NCBI GenBank assembly: GCA_002314595.1
Contig: DCGP01000015.1
Coordinates: 29,743-61,847 of the forward strand
DNA from: Clostridiales bacterium UBA1775
GTDB taxonomy: Bacteria > Bacillota > Clostridia > Monoglobales > Firm-18
Direction: 5' to 3'
Length of the DNA stretch: 32,105 nt
Translations under genes and position numbers: made by a program
Part shown: positions 1 to 7,648 of the stretch, piece after piece
Layout: each line of letters begins with the position of its first letter
Position numbering within the stretch: the stretch's first letter is position 1
The notes under the pieces: generated by a model
What the model was told of the DNA's origin: nothing
The model's database searches: none
The model's input: only the letters and a program-made list of their open reading frames with translations

Positions 1-40
1 GATTAAGAGTCAGGTGCTCTACCAACTGAGCTAATGGTGC
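1..40 (-). tRNA. tRNA-Lys (CTT anticodon), 5' part only
   Basis: Read on the minus strand, positions 40 to 1 give an acceptor arm starting GCACCAT, a D-arm with TTAGCTCAGTTGGTAGAGC, and an anticodon stem and loop with CTGACTCTTAATC, placing CTT at the anticodon. This is the usual bacterial tRNA-Lys(CUU) pattern. The variable loop, T-arm and 3' acceptor strand lie beyond the window edge. It sits 48 bases downstream of the histidine kinase gene on the same strand and has its own promoter. Confidence 0.93.
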
Positions 41-43
41 ATA

Positions 44-65
44 TCGTGCTTACTCCAAAGCACGA
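44..65 (-). other. Hairpin in the 5' leader of the tRNA-Lys precursor
   Basis: TCGTGCTT (44-51) is perfectly complementary to AAGCACGA (58-65) around a 6-base loop. On the minus strand it is followed directly by the mature tRNA 5' end (position 40) with no T tract, so it is not a convincing terminator for the kinase gene. From the promoter at 71-99, transcription should start near 64, making this hairpin the first thing transcribed. A role in RNase P processing or precursor stability is inference. Confidence 0.5.
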
Positions 66-70
66 ATAAT

Positions 71-99
71 ATTGTATCACAGTAAACATTATTTGTCAA
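71..99 (-). promoter_or_regulatory. Sigma-A promoter for tRNA-Lys, overlapping the end of the kinase gene
   Basis: On the minus strand TTGACA (94-99) and TACAAT (71-76) are separated by exactly 17 bases. The -35 box is made of the last codons of the kinase (Ile-Asp-Lys) just before its TAA stop, so the tRNA promoter is embedded in coding sequence. Confidence 0.75.
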
Positions 100-1897
100 T
101 AGGTTTTTGTGAATTTTCTGTATTTTCTTCTTGTGAAACTATTGGATTAAGATTTTCACCTACCGGAAGTTTGATAATAACCTCAGTTCCTTCGTGGAAA
201 ACACTGTTGATTGTAATTGTACCACCATGCAATTTTACAATTTCGTATGCTATGGCAAGGCCAAGACCTGTACCACCTTTTTCTCTTGAACGTGCCTTGT
301 CAACACGATAGAACCTTTCAAATATTCTTGGTAGGTCTTTTTCGGGAATACCAACGCCATTATCTTTTATCTTGATGTATGCTTCGTTATACAAATAACC
401 GGTAAATACGTCAATTTTACCACCCTCAGCAGTATATTTGATTGAGTTTGAAATGATATTTGTAATTACCTGTTCAATTCTGTCAATATCTGCGTAAATT
501 GTTGGTGATTTTGCCATAGAAGTATAGGATAGCTCCAACTTGCTGTCTTCTGCTTGAAATTTCATTTTTGTAACTACATCGTTAACCAAATCTTCAAGTT
601 CAAAATTTGTTTTCATAATCGGCAATTTGCCGTTGTCCAAACTACTTAGTGAAAGAAGCTCTTTAACAATACGTGTCATACGGTCAACTTCTCTTATAAT
701 AACCTTTAAGAATTTTAATTCATCACCATCATTAGAGCTGTCATAAAGTGTTTCTGCATAAGTTTTAATGGTTGTTAGAGGTGTACGAAGCTCGTGAGAT
801 ACATTTGCAACAAATTCTCTGCGAGATTGTTCAAGCCTTTGACTTTCGGTAACATCTTGAATAACCACTACTACACCGTCTGATTTTGTGTTGTCAACCT
901 TAAATGATGCAAAATATGTTTTATAGAACCTTCCGTTAATTGTTAAATCCTTGCTTATTGTTTCAAAATGGTCAAGATAAAGCATTTCAGCAAGGCAAAT
1001 ATCTACCTCAAATTGCTTGAAATATTCATCAAATACAATTTCCTTTTCTTCTTCATCTGTAATATTAAGCATTGTTTTTGCTTCCGGGTTAATAAACATA
1101 ATATGCTGTTTGTCATCAAATGCAATGACACCGTCATTCATATTACGTAAAACGGTTTCTAATTTTACTTTTTCTTGGTCGATTTCGTCCATAGAAGATT
1201 TTATAACTGACGTCATATAATTAAACGTTTTAGCCAGTTTACCTATTTCATCTCTTGAACGAATATCAATTTTAGTATCAAACCTACCTCTTGCAATAGC
1301 TTCTGCTTTTTTAGTCATAAAAAGGATAGGTCTTGTAATTGTTCTTGACATAATGAAACCAAGTACAATTGCAAAAATAATACCTATTAACAGTGCTTGC
1401 GATACGTTTACAAGCATTGTTTGTGTGATGTTTAATATTTCTTTTTTAGAGTCCTTGATGTATACGATGTAATCTCCCACAGGGTAAGCATAATCCATAA
1501 AGTTGTCATCGGAATGGACTTCACTACCAACCTTACCTGCCATAGCAGATATAATATTGCTTGTTTTATCAAGAGCAGTTGTGTTACCATCTGAAGAATA
1601 AACACTGCCTGTCTTTTTGCTTAAAACATAGTAGCTCCTGTTAGAATTTATACCAAGTCTACCTGAATAGGTATTTAAAATGTTATTTATTTTTTTAACA
1701 GGATTGCCGGAAAGTACAGCATCGTTTAGTTGGTTTGTAAGGTCATTGGAAAATGCGGTAGAAATTTCTTCGCTAAAATTGTTTAAGTAAAACGAAGAAA
1801 TTTGTTGCTTGATTGAAATGCCAAAAACCATCATTATTGCAATAACTATGAGGACAAACATAGTTACGACCTTCCATTGAACGGAGGATTTAAACAT
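89..1897 (-). CDS. walK: WalK/VicK-like sensor histidine kinase
   Basis: A 602-residue membrane sensor kinase; in Firmicutes this family governs cell-wall metabolism with the regulator WalR. Visible layout: transmembrane segment about 10-30, extracytoplasmic sensor region about 31-160, second transmembrane segment about 163-184, HAMP about 185-237, PAS about 245-350, then HisKA with the H-box VSHELRTP (phospho-acceptor His368), N-box asparagines near 480-484, G1 DNGVGIP (512-518) and GGTGLGL (541-547). The RIFERFYRVDKARS stretch is especially typical of WalK and PhoR. It starts 5 bases after rdgB and is probably the last protein gene of the radA-rdgB operon. No response regulator lies beside it in the window, unlike the usual walRK pair, so the WalK name rests on domain order and motifs; a PhoR-like or other PAS kinase is the alternative. 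Confidence 0.8.
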   Translation of the reverse strand: MFKSSVQWKVVTMFVLIVIAIMMVFGISIKQQISSFYLNNFSEEISTAFSNDLTNQLNDAVLSGNPVKKINNILNTYSGRLGINSNRSYYVLSKKTGSVYSSDGNTTALDKTSNIISAMAGKVGSEVHSDDNFMDYAYPVGDYIVYIKDSKKEILNITQTMLVNVSQALLIGIIFAIVLGFIMSRTITRPILFMTKKAEAIARGRFDTKIDIRSRDEIGKLAKTFNYMTSVIKSSMDEIDQEKVKLETVLRNMNDGVIAFDDKQHIMFINPEAKTMLNITDEEEKEIVFDEYFKQFEVDICLAEMLYLDHFETISKDLTINGRFYKTYFASFKVDNTKSDGVVVVIQDVTESQRLEQSRREFVANVSHELRTPLTTIKTYAETLYDSSNDGDELKFLKVIIREVDRMTRIVKELLSLSSLDNGKLPIMKTNFELEDLVNDVVTKMKFQAEDSKLELSYTSMAKSPTIYADIDRIEQVITNIISNSIKYTAEGGKIDVFTGYLYNEAYIKIKDNGVGIPEKDLPRIFERFYRVDKARSREKGGTGLGLAIAYEIVKLHGGTITINSVFHEGTEVIIKLPVGENLNPIVSQEENTENSQKPIDK

Positions 1898-1902
1898 TAT
1901 AA

Positions 1903-2490
1903 TCAGTCCTTTATTTTAGATAATTCTTCTTTAATTAGTTGTAATGCCTTTGCTCTGTGGCTAATTTTGTCTTTTTCCTCAGGTGATATTTCTGCAGATG
2001 TAACATCATAGCCTATGGGATAGAAAATTGAGTCATATCCAAATCCGTTTGTGCCTTTCATTTCATATCCTATATTACCTTTGAATTCGCCTTCAACGCA
2101 AATTTTACGTCCGTCCGGAAATGTTAAAGCCATAGCACATATAAACTTTGCACTTCTGTCTTTGATATTTTTCATTTTTTCTAATACTAATAGGTTGTTT
2201 TTAATATCGTTTCCGTGAACTCCTGAATATCTTGCAGAATAAATGCCCGGTTCTCCGTTTAGAGCATCAACAACCAAACCACTATCATCTGCTAATGTAA
2301 CCTCGTTACATAGTTTCATAATCTCAGTAGCTTTAATCATGGCGTTTTCTTTAAAGGTTGTGCCGTCTTCTACAACGTCAACATCTATGCCGATATCTGC
2401 CATTGATAAAACATCACATCCAATACCGGAAAGAATATTTTTTATCTCTTTAATTTTGCCTTTGTTTTTAGTTGCAACGATTATTCTCAT
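1903..2490 (-). CDS. rdgB: RdgB/HAM1-family dITP/XTP pyrophosphatase
   Basis: A house-cleaning nucleotide pyrophosphatase that hydrolyses the non-canonical triphosphates dITP, ITP and XTP to monophosphates, keeping deaminated purines out of DNA and RNA. At 195 residues it has the usual length. Family marks are the N-terminal TKNKGK substrate loop (7-12), LADDSGL with the metal-binding Asp68 and Asp69, ARYSG (86-90), FGYD (150-153) and the C-terminal SHR (177-179). It lies between radA and the sensor kinase with only 4-5 bases on each side, so the three genes are almost certainly co-transcribed and possibly translationally coupled. Its start overlaps no neighbour. The older name Ham1/YggV refers to the same family. 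Confidence 0.95.
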   Translation of the reverse strand: MRIIVATKNKGKIKEIKNILSGIGCDVLSMADIGIDVDVVEDGTTFKENAMIKATEIMKLCNEVTLADDSGLVVDALNGEPGIYSARYSGVHGNDIKNNLLVLEKMKNIKDRSAKFICAMALTFPDGRKICVEGEFKGNIGYEMKGTNGFGYDSIFYPIGYDVTSAEISPEEKDKISHRAKALQLIKEELSKIKD

Positions 2491-2494
2491 ACTT

Positions 2495-3853
2495 TTATCC
2501 TTTCAATATACTAATTGCTTGGTAAATATTACTTACAGGAACAATTTCAATAGAGGAGGACTGCACTTTACCGACATTTCCTTTTGGAATAATAATTCTT
2601 TTGAAGCCTAATTTTTCTGCCTCTGTAATTCTTTTGTCTATTGCATTTACCGAGCGAATTTCACCGGTTAAACCAATTTCACCAACAATAACAGTAGAAG
2701 AAGGAACAATGAAATCGCAAATGCTTGATGCAATTGATATAGCAACGCTTAAATCTGCTGACGGTTCATCAAGACGAATGCCTCCGGCAACATTAACATA
2801 CACATCCTGGGTTGCCACATTTAATTTTGCGTGCTTTTCCAAAACTGCAATAATTAGTGCTAACCTATTGTAATCAATACCTGATGAAGTTCGACGAGGT
2901 GATGGATAATTCGTCCTTGTTGTAAGGGCTTGTATTTCTGCAAGCATTGGGCGAGTACCTTCAACCGTACAAGTAACTGTTGTTCCACTAACAGATTCGG
3001 ACATTTCGGAAAGCAACATTTTTGATGGGTTTTCAACAGGAACAAGACCTACATCACACATTTCAAAAACACCAATTTCATTAGTAGAACCAAATCTGTT
3101 TTTTACCCCTCTTAAAATTCTGTGATAATGGTGGTTTTCTCCTTCAAAATATAATACACAGTCAACCATATGTTCTAAAATTTTAGGGCCGGCAATCGCA
3201 CCGTCTTTGGTAACGTGACCTACCACAAAAACAGAAACGCCCTTTGATTTGGCAATTTTCATTAAGTTTAATGTAACCTCTCTTACTTGACTTACCGTAC
3301 CCGGTGCAGATTCTATTTCAGGACAGAATATTGTTTGTACAGAATCTATTATTAAAATATCAGGGGTAACTTCATCTATAACAGTACAAATATTTGACAT
3401 ATTGGTTTCGGAAAGAAGAAGTAAGTTAGGATTATTAACTTTTAGTCTTTCACCACGTATTTTAATTTGATTCTGTGATTCTTCACCTGATGCATATAAT
3501 ATGGTACAGCTGCATTTAATGGTATTACACATTTCAAGTAACAACGTAGACTTGCCGATGCCCGGGTCCCCGCCGACCAACACAAGGGAACCTTTAACAA
3601 TACCTCCGCCTAAAACTCTGTCAAATTCGTTAATACCGGTTGAGATTCTTTCATCGTTTATTATCTCAATTTCATTGATTTTTTTAGGCTTTGGTATATC
3701 CGAAAGAGAAAGGCTTTCAGCATGCCTGTTCTTGCTTTCGGTAATTTTACGTTCTACAACTGTGTTCCAAGCACCACATACCATACATTTGCCTGTCCAT
3801 TTTGATGCCTCGTTTCCACATTCCGTACAGAAAAAAACAGTTTTATTTTTCAT
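2495..3853 (-). CDS. radA: DNA repair protein RadA
   Basis: RecA-like ATPase that helps process recombination intermediates and branch migration. I take ATG at 3853 (452 residues) and not the start 18 bases upstream, because GAGGT lies at the right distance before it and the protein then opens with the typical zinc finger, Cys9-Cys12-Cys23-Cys26. Walker A is GDPGIGKS (95-102), Walker B IIDS (168-171), and the RadA signature KNRFG is at 251-255. The C-terminal third is the Lon-protease-like domain. It is the first gene of the radA-rdgB-kinase operon, with a promoter just upstream at 3887-3915. All key motifs are intact. Confidence 0.97.
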   Translation of the reverse strand: MKNKTVFFCTECGNEASKWTGKCMVCGAWNTVVERKITESKNRHAESLSLSDIPKPKKINEIEIINDERISTGINEFDRVLGGGIVKGSLVLVGGDPGIGKSTLLLEMCNTIKCSCTILYASGEESQNQIKIRGERLKVNNPNLLLLSETNMSNICTVIDEVTPDILIIDSVQTIFCPEIESAPGTVSQVREVTLNLMKIAKSKGVSVFVVGHVTKDGAIAGPKILEHMVDCVLYFEGENHHYHRILRGVKNRFGSTNEIGVFEMCDVGLVPVENPSKMLLSEMSESVSGTTVTCTVEGTRPMLAEIQALTTRTNYPSPRRTSSGIDYNRLALIIAVLEKHAKLNVATQDVYVNVAGGIRLDEPSADLSVAISIASSICDFIVPSSTVIVGEIGLTGEIRSVNAIDKRITEAEKLGFKRIIIPKGNVGKVQSSSIEIVPVSNIYQAISILKG

Positions 3854-3886
3854 AATTGTACCTCGTAACAAAATTGTTATATTCTT

Positions 3887-3915
3887 ATTTTACACTATTT
3901 TATCAGCTTTGTCCA
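3887..3915 (-). promoter_or_regulatory. Sigma-A promoter for the radA operon
   Basis: Minus strand TGGACA (3910-3915) and TAAAAT (3887-3892), spacer 17 bases, about 35 bases upstream of the radA start. It is divergent from the glycosyltransferase promoter, whose -35 box begins about 40 bases away. Confidence 0.6.
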
Positions 3916-3956
3916 TTGTATGAAAAAATTTTTTTTGAAAATAATAAAAAAAGTAC

Positions 3957-3985
3957 TTGATTTTTTTAGAAAAAAGTAGTATATT
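3957..3985 (+). promoter_or_regulatory. Sigma-A promoter for the glycosyltransferase gene
   Basis: TTGATT (3957-3962), a 17-base spacer and TATATT (3980-3985), preceded by long A and T tracts that resemble an UP element. The expected start near 3992 leaves an AT-rich leader of about 70 bases before the AGAGGGGA ribosome site. Confidence 0.65.
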
Positions 3986-4064
3986 ATTTTAGGATATTTA
4001 ATTTGTACAAAATATTACCAATAAATTTGGTAAAAATCAATAAAAATTTGAGAGGGGAATTTTG

Positions 4065-5300
4065 ATGACTGACATTTTCTTGTGGATAGGTTACATTGTT
4101 CAAATTCTGTTCTTAATGCTTGGTGCATACTACTTTACAATTTCTTTATTTGCATTTATTCCAAGAAAGAACAGACCCAACATTACAAACAAGCATCATG
4201 ATTATGCGTTGATTGTTGCAGCTCATAATGAAAAGCAGGTTATTGCTAATATGGTGGATAGCTTAAAACAGCTTAATTATCCAAAGGATAAGTACAGTAT
4301 TTTCGTTGTTGCAGATAACTGCACAGATGACACTGCAGAAATTGCAAGAAATGCCGGTGCAGAAGTGTTTGAAAGATTTAACGACACTCAAAAAGGTAAA
4401 GGCTTCGCTCTTGAATGGATGTTTGATAAAATCTACGAAATGGACAGAAAGTACGATTCAGTAGTTATTTTTGATGCAGATAATATTGTAGATAAAGATT
4501 TCTTGTACCATATCAATGAACAAAATAACAAAGGCTACAAGGTAGTTCAAGGTTATATTGACAGCAAAAATCCTAACGATTCATGGGTTTCATATTCATA
4601 TTCAGTTGGATTTTGGACTTCAAATAAGTTGTTCCAAACATCAAGATACAATCTTGGCTTAGGTTGTCAATTATGTGGTACAGGTTTTTCGGTTGAGGTT
4701 TCAGTATTAAAGGAACTTGGTTGGGGCGCTACTTGCTTAACTGAGGATATGGAATTTACAATGAAACTTTGCTTGAACAATGTTCGTGTTGCATGGGCAT
4801 ACGATGCTATTGTATATGATGAAAAGCCTATTACATTTAAACAGTCTTGGAAACAACGTGTTAGATGGATGCAAGGTCATGCAGATGTATTTTGCAGATT
4901 TTTTAAAAAGCTTATGGTTAAAACTTTTAAAGAAAAATCAATTTTCCCATTTGACTGCGCAATATATCTTTTCCAACCAATTAGAATTATAACAATGGGT
5001 GCTGTTTCGATTATGGGTTGGTTGCAAAATGCTTTCCCTGATGCAAACTTGGTTGTAAACGGATACATTCCTACGCCGATTATGAACGCATTTGTTATAG
5101 CACAATTCTTCTGGTTACCATTTGTAATGTGTGTTGAAAAACGTATTACAAGAAAAGTTATTTGGGGTTATTTTGCATATATTATTTATTCATTTACTTG
5201 GATTCCAATCGCAATTATAGGTATTATTAAGAGAAATGAACACGAATGGTATCATACTCAGCATACAAGAACAATTAACATTAACGAAATGACTAACTAA
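4065..5300 (+). CDS. Membrane-bound family 2 glycosyltransferase (processive type)
   Basis: A 411-residue integral-membrane glycosyltransferase of the GT2 fold that includes cellulose, hyaluronan and poly-GlcNAc synthases. There is an N-terminal transmembrane segment about 6-31, a cytoplasmic GT-A domain with the nucleotide-sugar aspartate in VADNCTDD (Asp84), the DxD-like FDADN (137-141), the catalytic-base region TED (226-228) and QRVRW (264-268), then three to four C-terminal membrane segments from about 300 to 388. The QxxRW motif points to a processive enzyme making a polysaccharide, but donor and product cannot be told. ATG at 4065 is preferred over the TTG one codon earlier because AGAGGGGA lies about 7 bases before it. 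It is monocistronic, with its own promoter and terminator and no polysaccharide genes beside it. Confidence 0.88.
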   Translation: MTDIFLWIGYIVQILFLMLGAYYFTISLFAFIPRKNRPNITNKHHDYALIVAAHNEKQVIANMVDSLKQLNYPKDKYSIFVVADNCTDDTAEIARNAGAEVFERFNDTQKGKGFALEWMFDKIYEMDRKYDSVVIFDADNIVDKDFLYHINEQNNKGYKVVQGYIDSKNPNDSWVSYSYSVGFWTSNKLFQTSRYNLGLGCQLCGTGFSVEVSVLKELGWGATCLTEDMEFTMKLCLNNVRVAWAYDAIVYDEKPITFKQSWKQRVRWMQGHADVFCRFFKKLMVKTFKEKSIFPFDCAIYLFQPIRIITMGAVSIMGWLQNAFPDANLVVNGYIPTPIMNAFVIAQFFWLPFVMCVEKRITRKVIWGYFAYIIYSFTWIPIAIIGIIKRNEHEWYHTQHTRTININEMTN

Positions 5301-5304
5301 AATA

Positions 5305-5333
5305 AATGCCTGAATCAATTTGATTCAGGCATT
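5305..5333. terminator. Bidirectional intrinsic terminator
   Basis: AATGCCTGAATCA (5305-5317) and its exact complement TGATTCAGGCATT (5321-5333) form a 13-bp stem with a 3-base loop, followed by T residues on the plus strand and, read the other way, by a T-rich tract. It ends both the glycosyltransferase gene (plus) and the parvulin gene (minus). Confidence 0.9.
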
Positions 5334-5345
5334 TTTGTATGAATT

Positions 5346-6089
5346 TTAAAATCTGTCAACAGGATATAAAATCTTTAATTGATTTAATTTGCTTGTGTAA
5401 GCTTCTTGTTGCTTTTGTTGTAGCAAGCTATCTTTGATTTGGTCTTTAATATCTTCAAATTTAAGTGGAGTTGCATCAGTTTTACTGTTTAGCTTAATTA
5501 AGTGATAACCAAATTGTGTCTTAACAGGGCCTGTAATTTCACCAACCTTCATTGTAAAGCAGGCATTATCAAATTCGGGAACCATTTGACCTCTTGTGAA
5601 TTCACCTAAATTACCACCATTGTCCTTAGAAGGGCAGGAGCTTTCTTGTCTTGCAGCATCTTCAAATGAAATTTCTTTGTTGTTAATTTTTTCAAGCAAT
5701 TCTTTTGCTTTGTCTTGGGAATCTACAAGAATATGACTTGCATTAACCTTTTCTCCCTCAACCATTTGTTCTTTGTTTTCGTCAAAATATGCCTTTGCAT
5801 CTTGGTCAGACACTGTAACTTTTTCAAGAGTTTTCTTCATTGTAAAGTTTACAAGTAAATCGTTTTTTACCATTTCAAGTTCTTCTTTAAATAGTGGGTC
5901 ATATTCATACATATTTTTTTGTGCATCTAAAAGAAGTAGCTTTTTACTGATTAGTTGGTCTAAAACCATTTTTCTGCCTTGCTCGTTATTTACGTTTTGA
6001 CCATGTTGAGTCAACGCAACAACCATTTTTTCAACGTCATTTTCTGTAATTGCAACACCGTTGACTGTTGCTAAAATTTTATTTTCCAT
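5346..6089 (-). CDS. Parvulin-type peptidyl-prolyl isomerase without signal peptide
   Basis: A 247-residue PpiC/SurA-like isomerase that catalyses cis-trans isomerisation of prolyl bonds and may act as a folding helper. Residues 1-105 form a SurA/trigger-factor-like helical chaperone region and about 113-202 the parvulin domain, with ASHILV (117-122), GGNLGEF (158-164), MVPEFDNACF (169-178) and FGYHLIKL (193-200). Unlike PrsA and SurA it has neither a signal peptide nor a lipobox, so it should stay in the cytoplasm. AGAAAGG precedes the ATG. It is the last gene of the minus-strand run after the radical SAM gene and queT, and ends at the shared terminator. The partner substrate is unknown. Confidence 0.88.
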   Translation of the reverse strand: MENKILATVNGVAITENDVEKMVVALTQHGQNVNNEQGRKMVLDQLISKKLLLLDAQKNMYEYDPLFKEELEMVKNDLLVNFTMKKTLEKVTVSDQDAKAYFDENKEQMVEGEKVNASHILVDSQDKAKELLEKINNKEISFEDAARQESSCPSKDNGGNLGEFTRGQMVPEFDNACFTMKVGEITGPVKTQFGYHLIKLNSKTDATPLKFEDIKDQIKDSLLQQKQQEAYTSKLNQLKILYPVDRF

Positions 6090-6107
6090 TTTTAAAACCT
6101 TTCTATG

Positions 6108-6578
6108 TTAAAATATTTTATATTTTTTTATGGAATTATAAAAAACAATTCCTAATAAACCTGCTGAAATTAGCTCACCTAATCCGATAAATATCATCAT
6201 CAAAGGGATAGCCGTTTGTATGTGATATGAATATGCCAATACGAATGGCAAAATAACTGCATTTGAAAGTATTGTAGGAATAGGAGCAAGCCGGATATTA
6301 TTTTTTAATTTATATGTTCCTATTGCGCCGATAAGGGTTGCAATGCTTCCGAATACTATATCAATCAAAGATGCCCCTGTTAGAATATTAGAAATAATAC
6401 AACCTATAAATAATGAAGGAATAGCCATAGGTGTAAATACAGGTAATATTGTTAAGATTTCCGAAAGTCTAACTTGTATTACTCCACTTGCAAGTCCAAG
6501 CATATTTGAAAGCAATGTAAGGACAACGTATAGTGCAGTAATCATACTGCATCTAAGTAACTGCTTTGATTTATTCAT
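6108..6578 (-). CDS. queT: QueT-family ECF transporter substrate-binding (S) component
   Basis: A 156-residue polytopic membrane protein with about five or six hydrophobic segments. The early motif VRLSEILTILP (36-46) and the membrane topology match the QueT family of energy-coupling-factor S components, which bind and import a queuosine precursor such as preQ1. The assignment is strongly supported by the preQ1-I riboswitch directly upstream, which contains this gene's ribosome site. S components need the shared EcfA/EcfA'/EcfT module, normally encoded elsewhere in the genome. It lies between the radical SAM gene (57 bases upstream) and the parvulin gene (18 bases downstream) and is probably co-transcribed with them. 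No queuosine biosynthesis gene is visible in the window, consistent with salvage. Confidence 0.9.
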   Translation of the reverse strand: MNKSKQLLRCSMITALYVVLTLLSNMLGLASGVIQVRLSEILTILPVFTPMAIPSLFIGCIISNILTGASLIDIVFGSIATLIGAIGTYKLKNNIRLAPIPTILSNAVILPFVLAYSYHIQTAIPLMMIFIGLGELISAGLLGIVFYNSIKKYKIF

Positions 6579-6585
6579 TTATATT

Positions 6586-6627
6586 CTCCTTTAGTTTTGT
6601 TTATTGTGAGGAAGGTCTCGAACTCAC
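6586..6627 (-). promoter_or_regulatory. preQ1-I riboswitch controlling translation of queT
   Basis: On the minus strand stem P1 is GTGAG (6627-6623) paired with CTCAC (6610-6606). The loop carries TTCGAGA and CCTT (6615-6612). An A-rich linker AATAAACAAAACT follows, and then AAGG (6591-6588), which pairs with CCTT to close the pseudoknot. AAGG is part of the AAAGGAG ribosome site 7 bases before the queT ATG. The P1-loop-P2-A-rich-linker order and overall length match the class I preQ1 aptamer. Because P2 uses the ribosome site, ligand binding should reduce translation. Confidence 0.88.
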
Positions 6628-6634
6628 ATTTTTC

Positions 6635-7528
6635 CTATACTCCGGTGCTATCAAATGGTGGGATAAAGCTTTCCTTTGCAGTTTCTCCCTCTTGAATAAA
6701 GCCGTTTTCTACACCAATATCACTTGCAAAGTCGATTAGGGCTTCGTAATCTTGGTTGCTGACTTTCTTTGATAGTAAATTGTGCTCCATAACATTGGGC
6801 ATAGGAGTGTGTTGATTCATTATGCTTATATAAATATCATTTTTATAGGTGTCGTAAAGATATTTTATAATTTTTTTTGAATATTCTAAATAACCGGGAA
6901 GTAGTAGATGCCTTACAATAATGCCCTTTTTCATAATGCCGTTTTTGTAAAACTTTGGTATGCCTACTTGCCTAAACATTTCGTTAATTGCAGGCTTTAC
7001 AAATTCTATATAGTTTGGTGCATTAGAATAACTTTTGGCAGTTTCTGTATCCCAATATTTAAAATCAGGCAAATAAACATCAACAAGTCCGTCTAAAAGT
7101 TTTAAACTTTCTACCTTTTCGTATCCACTTGTGTTGTATACGATGGGAATAGTAAGTCCATCGTCTTTTGCTATAACAATTGCATCCTTAATTGATGGTA
7201 TGTAATGTGTAGGTGTAACAAGGTTAATATTGTTTGCACCTTTTTCTTGTAATTCAATAAAAATTTGCGCAAGCCTTGTTTCACTAATTTCTTTGCCAAC
7301 CAAACCATCACGAATACTCACATTTTGACAAAACCTGCAACCTAATGAGCAACCACCAAAGAACACCGTGCCTGACCCATTTTTACCTGAAATGCAAGGT
7401 TCCTCCCACATGTGAAGGGATGCCCTTGCCACAAGTAATTTGTCATTAACTTTGCAAAAGCCTTTGTTAACAGTTCTGTCTATTCTGCAATTTCTTGGGC
7501 ACAATGAACAATTTTTATAATATTCCAT
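6635..7528 (-). CDS. PflA/PflX-like radical SAM protein
   Basis: A 297-residue member of the uncharacterised radical SAM group related to pyruvate-formate-lyase activases (COG1313, sometimes called PflX). The SAM cluster motif CxxxCxxC is at Cys60-Cys64-Cys67 (CSLGCRFC). Before it lies a cysteine-rich N-terminus (Cys7, Cys10, Cys14, Cys25) that could bind a further metal or cluster. ATG at 7528 is chosen over a start 39 bases upstream because GAGGT lies 7-8 bases before it. No glycyl-radical enzyme is encoded nearby, so the target is unknown. It is the first gene of the radical SAM-queT-parvulin run, with a promoter at 7558-7586. Confidence 0.85.
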   Translation of the reverse strand: MEYYKNCSLCPRNCRIDRTVNKGFCKVNDKLLVARASLHMWEEPCISGKNGSGTVFFGGCSLGCRFCQNVSIRDGLVGKEISETRLAQIFIELQEKGANNINLVTPTHYIPSIKDAIVIAKDDGLTIPIVYNTSGYEKVESLKLLDGLVDVYLPDFKYWDTETAKSYSNAPNYIEFVKPAINEMFRQVGIPKFYKNGIMKKGIIVRHLLLPGYLEYSKKIIKYLYDTYKNDIYISIMNQHTPMPNVMEHNLLSKKVSNQDYEALIDFASDIGVENGFIQEGETAKESFIPPFDSTGV

Positions 7529-7557
7529 ATTACTTACCTCATTTGAGTATCTTAAAC

Positions 7558-7586
7558 AGTATAACATACTTTTACAATAAAATCAA
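7558..7586 (-). promoter_or_regulatory. Sigma-A promoter for the radical SAM-queT-parvulin operon
   Basis: Minus strand TTGATT (7581-7586), 17-base spacer, TATACT (7558-7563), 30 bases upstream of the start codon. The -35 box lies in the T-rich tail that follows the terminator hairpin of the preceding gene. Confidence 0.65.
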
Positions 7587-7589
7587 GAA

Positions 7590-7616
7590 GTGGTTGCAGC
7601 AAAACGCTACAACCAC
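7590..7616 (-). terminator. Probable terminator after the small P-loop gene
   Basis: GTGGTTG (7590-7596) pairs with CAACCAC (7610-7616); after one mismatch three more pairs close an AAAA tetraloop. On the minus strand the hairpin is followed by TTCTTGATTTTATT, an imperfect T tract. It lies 33 bases past the stop codon of the P-loop gene. Confidence 0.6.
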
Positions 7617-7648
7617 ATTATGAAGACTTTATTATATTGTTAATTCTA

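Noticed and set aside
44..65. Terminator of the kinase gene
   Set aside because: On the minus strand no T tract follows, and it lies after the tRNA promoter start, so it is more likely a leader hairpin of the tRNA precursor.
5346..6089. PrsA extracellular foldase
   Set aside because: No signal peptide or lipobox cysteine; the protein starts directly with the chaperone region, so it is called a cytoplasmic parvulin instead.
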